Assembly (NCBI GenBank): GCA_963693365.1 | Contig: CAVNZM010000048.1 | Location: 1 to 28,981, forward strand | Reading direction: 5' to 3' | DNA: 28,981 nucleotides | Source of the DNA: Amoebidium appalachense | Taxonomy: Eukaryota > Ichthyosporea | Position numbers and translations under genes: made by a program | The notes under the pieces: generated by a model | Database searches by the model: none | What the model was told of the DNA's origin: nothing | The model's input: the letters and a program-made list of their open reading frames with translations, nothing else | Shown here: positions 27,842 to 28,981 of the stretch, one piece after another | Layout: each line of letters opens with the position of its first letter | How positions within the stretch are numbered: position 1 is the first letter of the stretch

Positions 27842-28981
27842 TTAGGGCATGGTCCATTTTGGCCCGTTGTCCCAGTCACCCACATCCACGACGTTGTGGT
27901 CGGGCCCGTACTTACCCTGGTTGTTCTTCCAGGCCTCGAGCTCGGCGGCGTAGTTGTCGTAGTCGGTGGCGGCCCGGCGTGCCTTCCTCTTGCCCATCTT
28001 GCCAATGCCCGTGCCTAGCTTACCTCCGTACCTCTGTGCGAGTTTGCATGCCCCCTTGCCCACGGCAGACACGGCATCGCCGACCACAGGTATGACCCCC
28101 ATCAAGTCCATCACACTCTCCACAATGTCCAACGGGCTTGGTTTGAACGTTTCCTCTTCGACGAAGTCTCTTAGCACGGGCACAAAGTTGATCTCCCTCG
28201 GCCTCACCATAAACCACAGGTCGTTTTCCTGCATGCTCTGTGGCACCTTTCCGTTGGGCATGTGTGCACGTATGGTGTTGAGGTACTGTTTGAGGGCCGA
28301 GCCCACCGGTTCCCATAGCTGGTCCACCTCGTCCCAGGGGTCGGGGGAAACGGCTTCGTTGTAGTTTAGACGTAGCACCCGGCTTGTCACCCTGTACGTG
28401 AGCTCCATTTCCGGGTGGGGTAGTGACCCTTTGGGGCCCGAATACACGCTCTTGTTGGTCCCCCCCAAATCACCGACGGCGCTGACGGTGGTTTCGTATT
28501 GAAACATGACACTGGGAAACTTGTAGTGGACCTTGTGGTCAAGTTTCACGTAGCCCATGCGTGTGGTGGTGTAGTCGTTGGGGCCCCTGTTGGAGAAGTG
28601 CAGGAGGCCCGGCCTGAAGTACCGTGTCTTGGTTGTGCCCGATATGGTCTCTTGCTCCTGTGCCCACACCCTGCTCTTTATCCAGTTTGTGAGAACCTTG
28701 TCGTCGTAGGGGAACTTTCCGCCCCCGGGCAGGTCGGGGTTGTCCTCGTTGATGTGGTCCATGTGCCAGTCGTTGTTGGTGTCGTGCAGGTCCGTGTGGT
28801 CAACCTCTGTGTTGATGATGGGCACGTCGTGCAGGTACTCGGCCTTCTCGACGACGACCTGGTTGAGCTCGTACAGCTGGCTGCTGTCTAGGTTGGCGGT
28901 GAGCTTGCCGGCAATGTGCTGCTGCAGCGGCTCCCCCCGGGGCACGGTGCCCATGACCATGTCGTACGTCATGAACGGTAA
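27842..28981 (-). CDS. possible structural protein, incomplete at the right edge
   Basis: At least 376 residues from an ATG at 28972, but the frame is open past it to the window edge, so the true start may be outside. The N-terminal three quarters is beta-rich with many Tyr, Asp and Asn, as in jelly-roll capsid or minor capsid proteins. The C-terminal part has a hydrophobic Gly/Val segment, MGVIPVVGDAVSAVGKGACK (about 287-306), then a basic KMGKRKARR stretch, which could be a membrane-active or nuclear-targeting tail. No specific family recognised; a minor capsid or penton-like role is inference from composition and from the neighbouring Polinton-type integrase. Confidence 0.6.
   Translation of the reverse strand, partial: LPFMTYDMVMGTVPRGEPLQQHIAGKLTANLDSSQLYELNQVVVEKAEYLHDVPIINTEVDHTDLHDTNNDWHMDHINEDNPDLPGGGKFPYDDKVLTNWIKSRVWAQEQETISGTTKTRYFRPGLLHFSNRGPNDYTTTRMGYVKLDHKVHYKFPSVMFQYETTVSAVGDLGGTNKSVYSGPKGSLPHPEMELTYRVTSRVLRLNYNEAVSPDPWDEVDQLWEPVGSALKQYLNTIRAHMPNGKVPQSMQENDLWFMVRPREINFVPVLRDFVEEETFKPSPLDIVESVMDLMGVIPVVGDAVSAVGKGACKLAQRYGGKLGTGIGKMGKRKARRAATDYDNYAAELEAWKNNQGKYGPDHNVVDVGDWDNGPKWTMP

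Overview
This is eukaryotic nuclear DNA from an organism I cannot name. It holds three different retrotransposons, AATAAA polyadenylation signals, long CA, CT and poly-C tracts, and a broken THAP-like zinc-finger gene; there are no bacterial-style operons. THAP domains are mostly an animal family, so an animal (perhaps a marine invertebrate) is my weak preference over a protist. Most open reading frames here belong to mobile or virus-like elements.

Positions 1-12.8 kb are a nest of retroelements. A Ty1/copia-type element on the minus strand (copy 1) runs off the left edge, with its 5' LTR starting at 3707. A second, internally deleted copia copy (5219-12795) keeps only gag and parts of both LTRs. 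Its 3' LTR is split by a complete tyrosine-recombinase retrotransposon of Ngaro/PAT type (5657-11072). That element has gag, RT-RNase H and recombinase frames and the split direct repeats A1-B1-A2-B2. Copy 1 supplies the uninterrupted LTR, which shows that the insertion made no target-site duplication. The copia remnant abuts the THAP-like pseudogene (12796-13701).

Positions 13.7-16.3 kb are non-coding and rich in structure: a 71-nt hairpin built on TGACGTCA, GATATG repeats, CACGTG boxes, a CT/C tract, a duplicated 114-bp module, and repeated CTATCCAAT boxes.

From about 16.3 kb to the right edge there is an intronless, compact, mostly minus-strand gene set that I interpret as an endogenous DNA virus or Polinton/adintovirus-like element. 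The anchors are a Polinton-type DDE integrase (25109-26428) and a phage-Dam-family adenine methyltransferase fragment (24454-24840). Around them lie a seven-helix membrane protein (27102-27839), a possible structural protein cut by the right edge (27842-28981), an Ala/Gly-rich protein with a frame break, and several proteins I do not recognise. No capsid, packaging ATPase, protease or polymerase B can be identified here, so the viral assignment rests mainly on the integrase and the layout. A compound CA minisatellite lies between two convergent genes (17.66-18.35 kb).

A young gag-only LTR retrotransposon (20785-24288; 605-bp LTRs, target duplication CCATC) sits inside a small reading frame of this cluster. 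The locus is therefore decaying and is probably no longer active as a virus.
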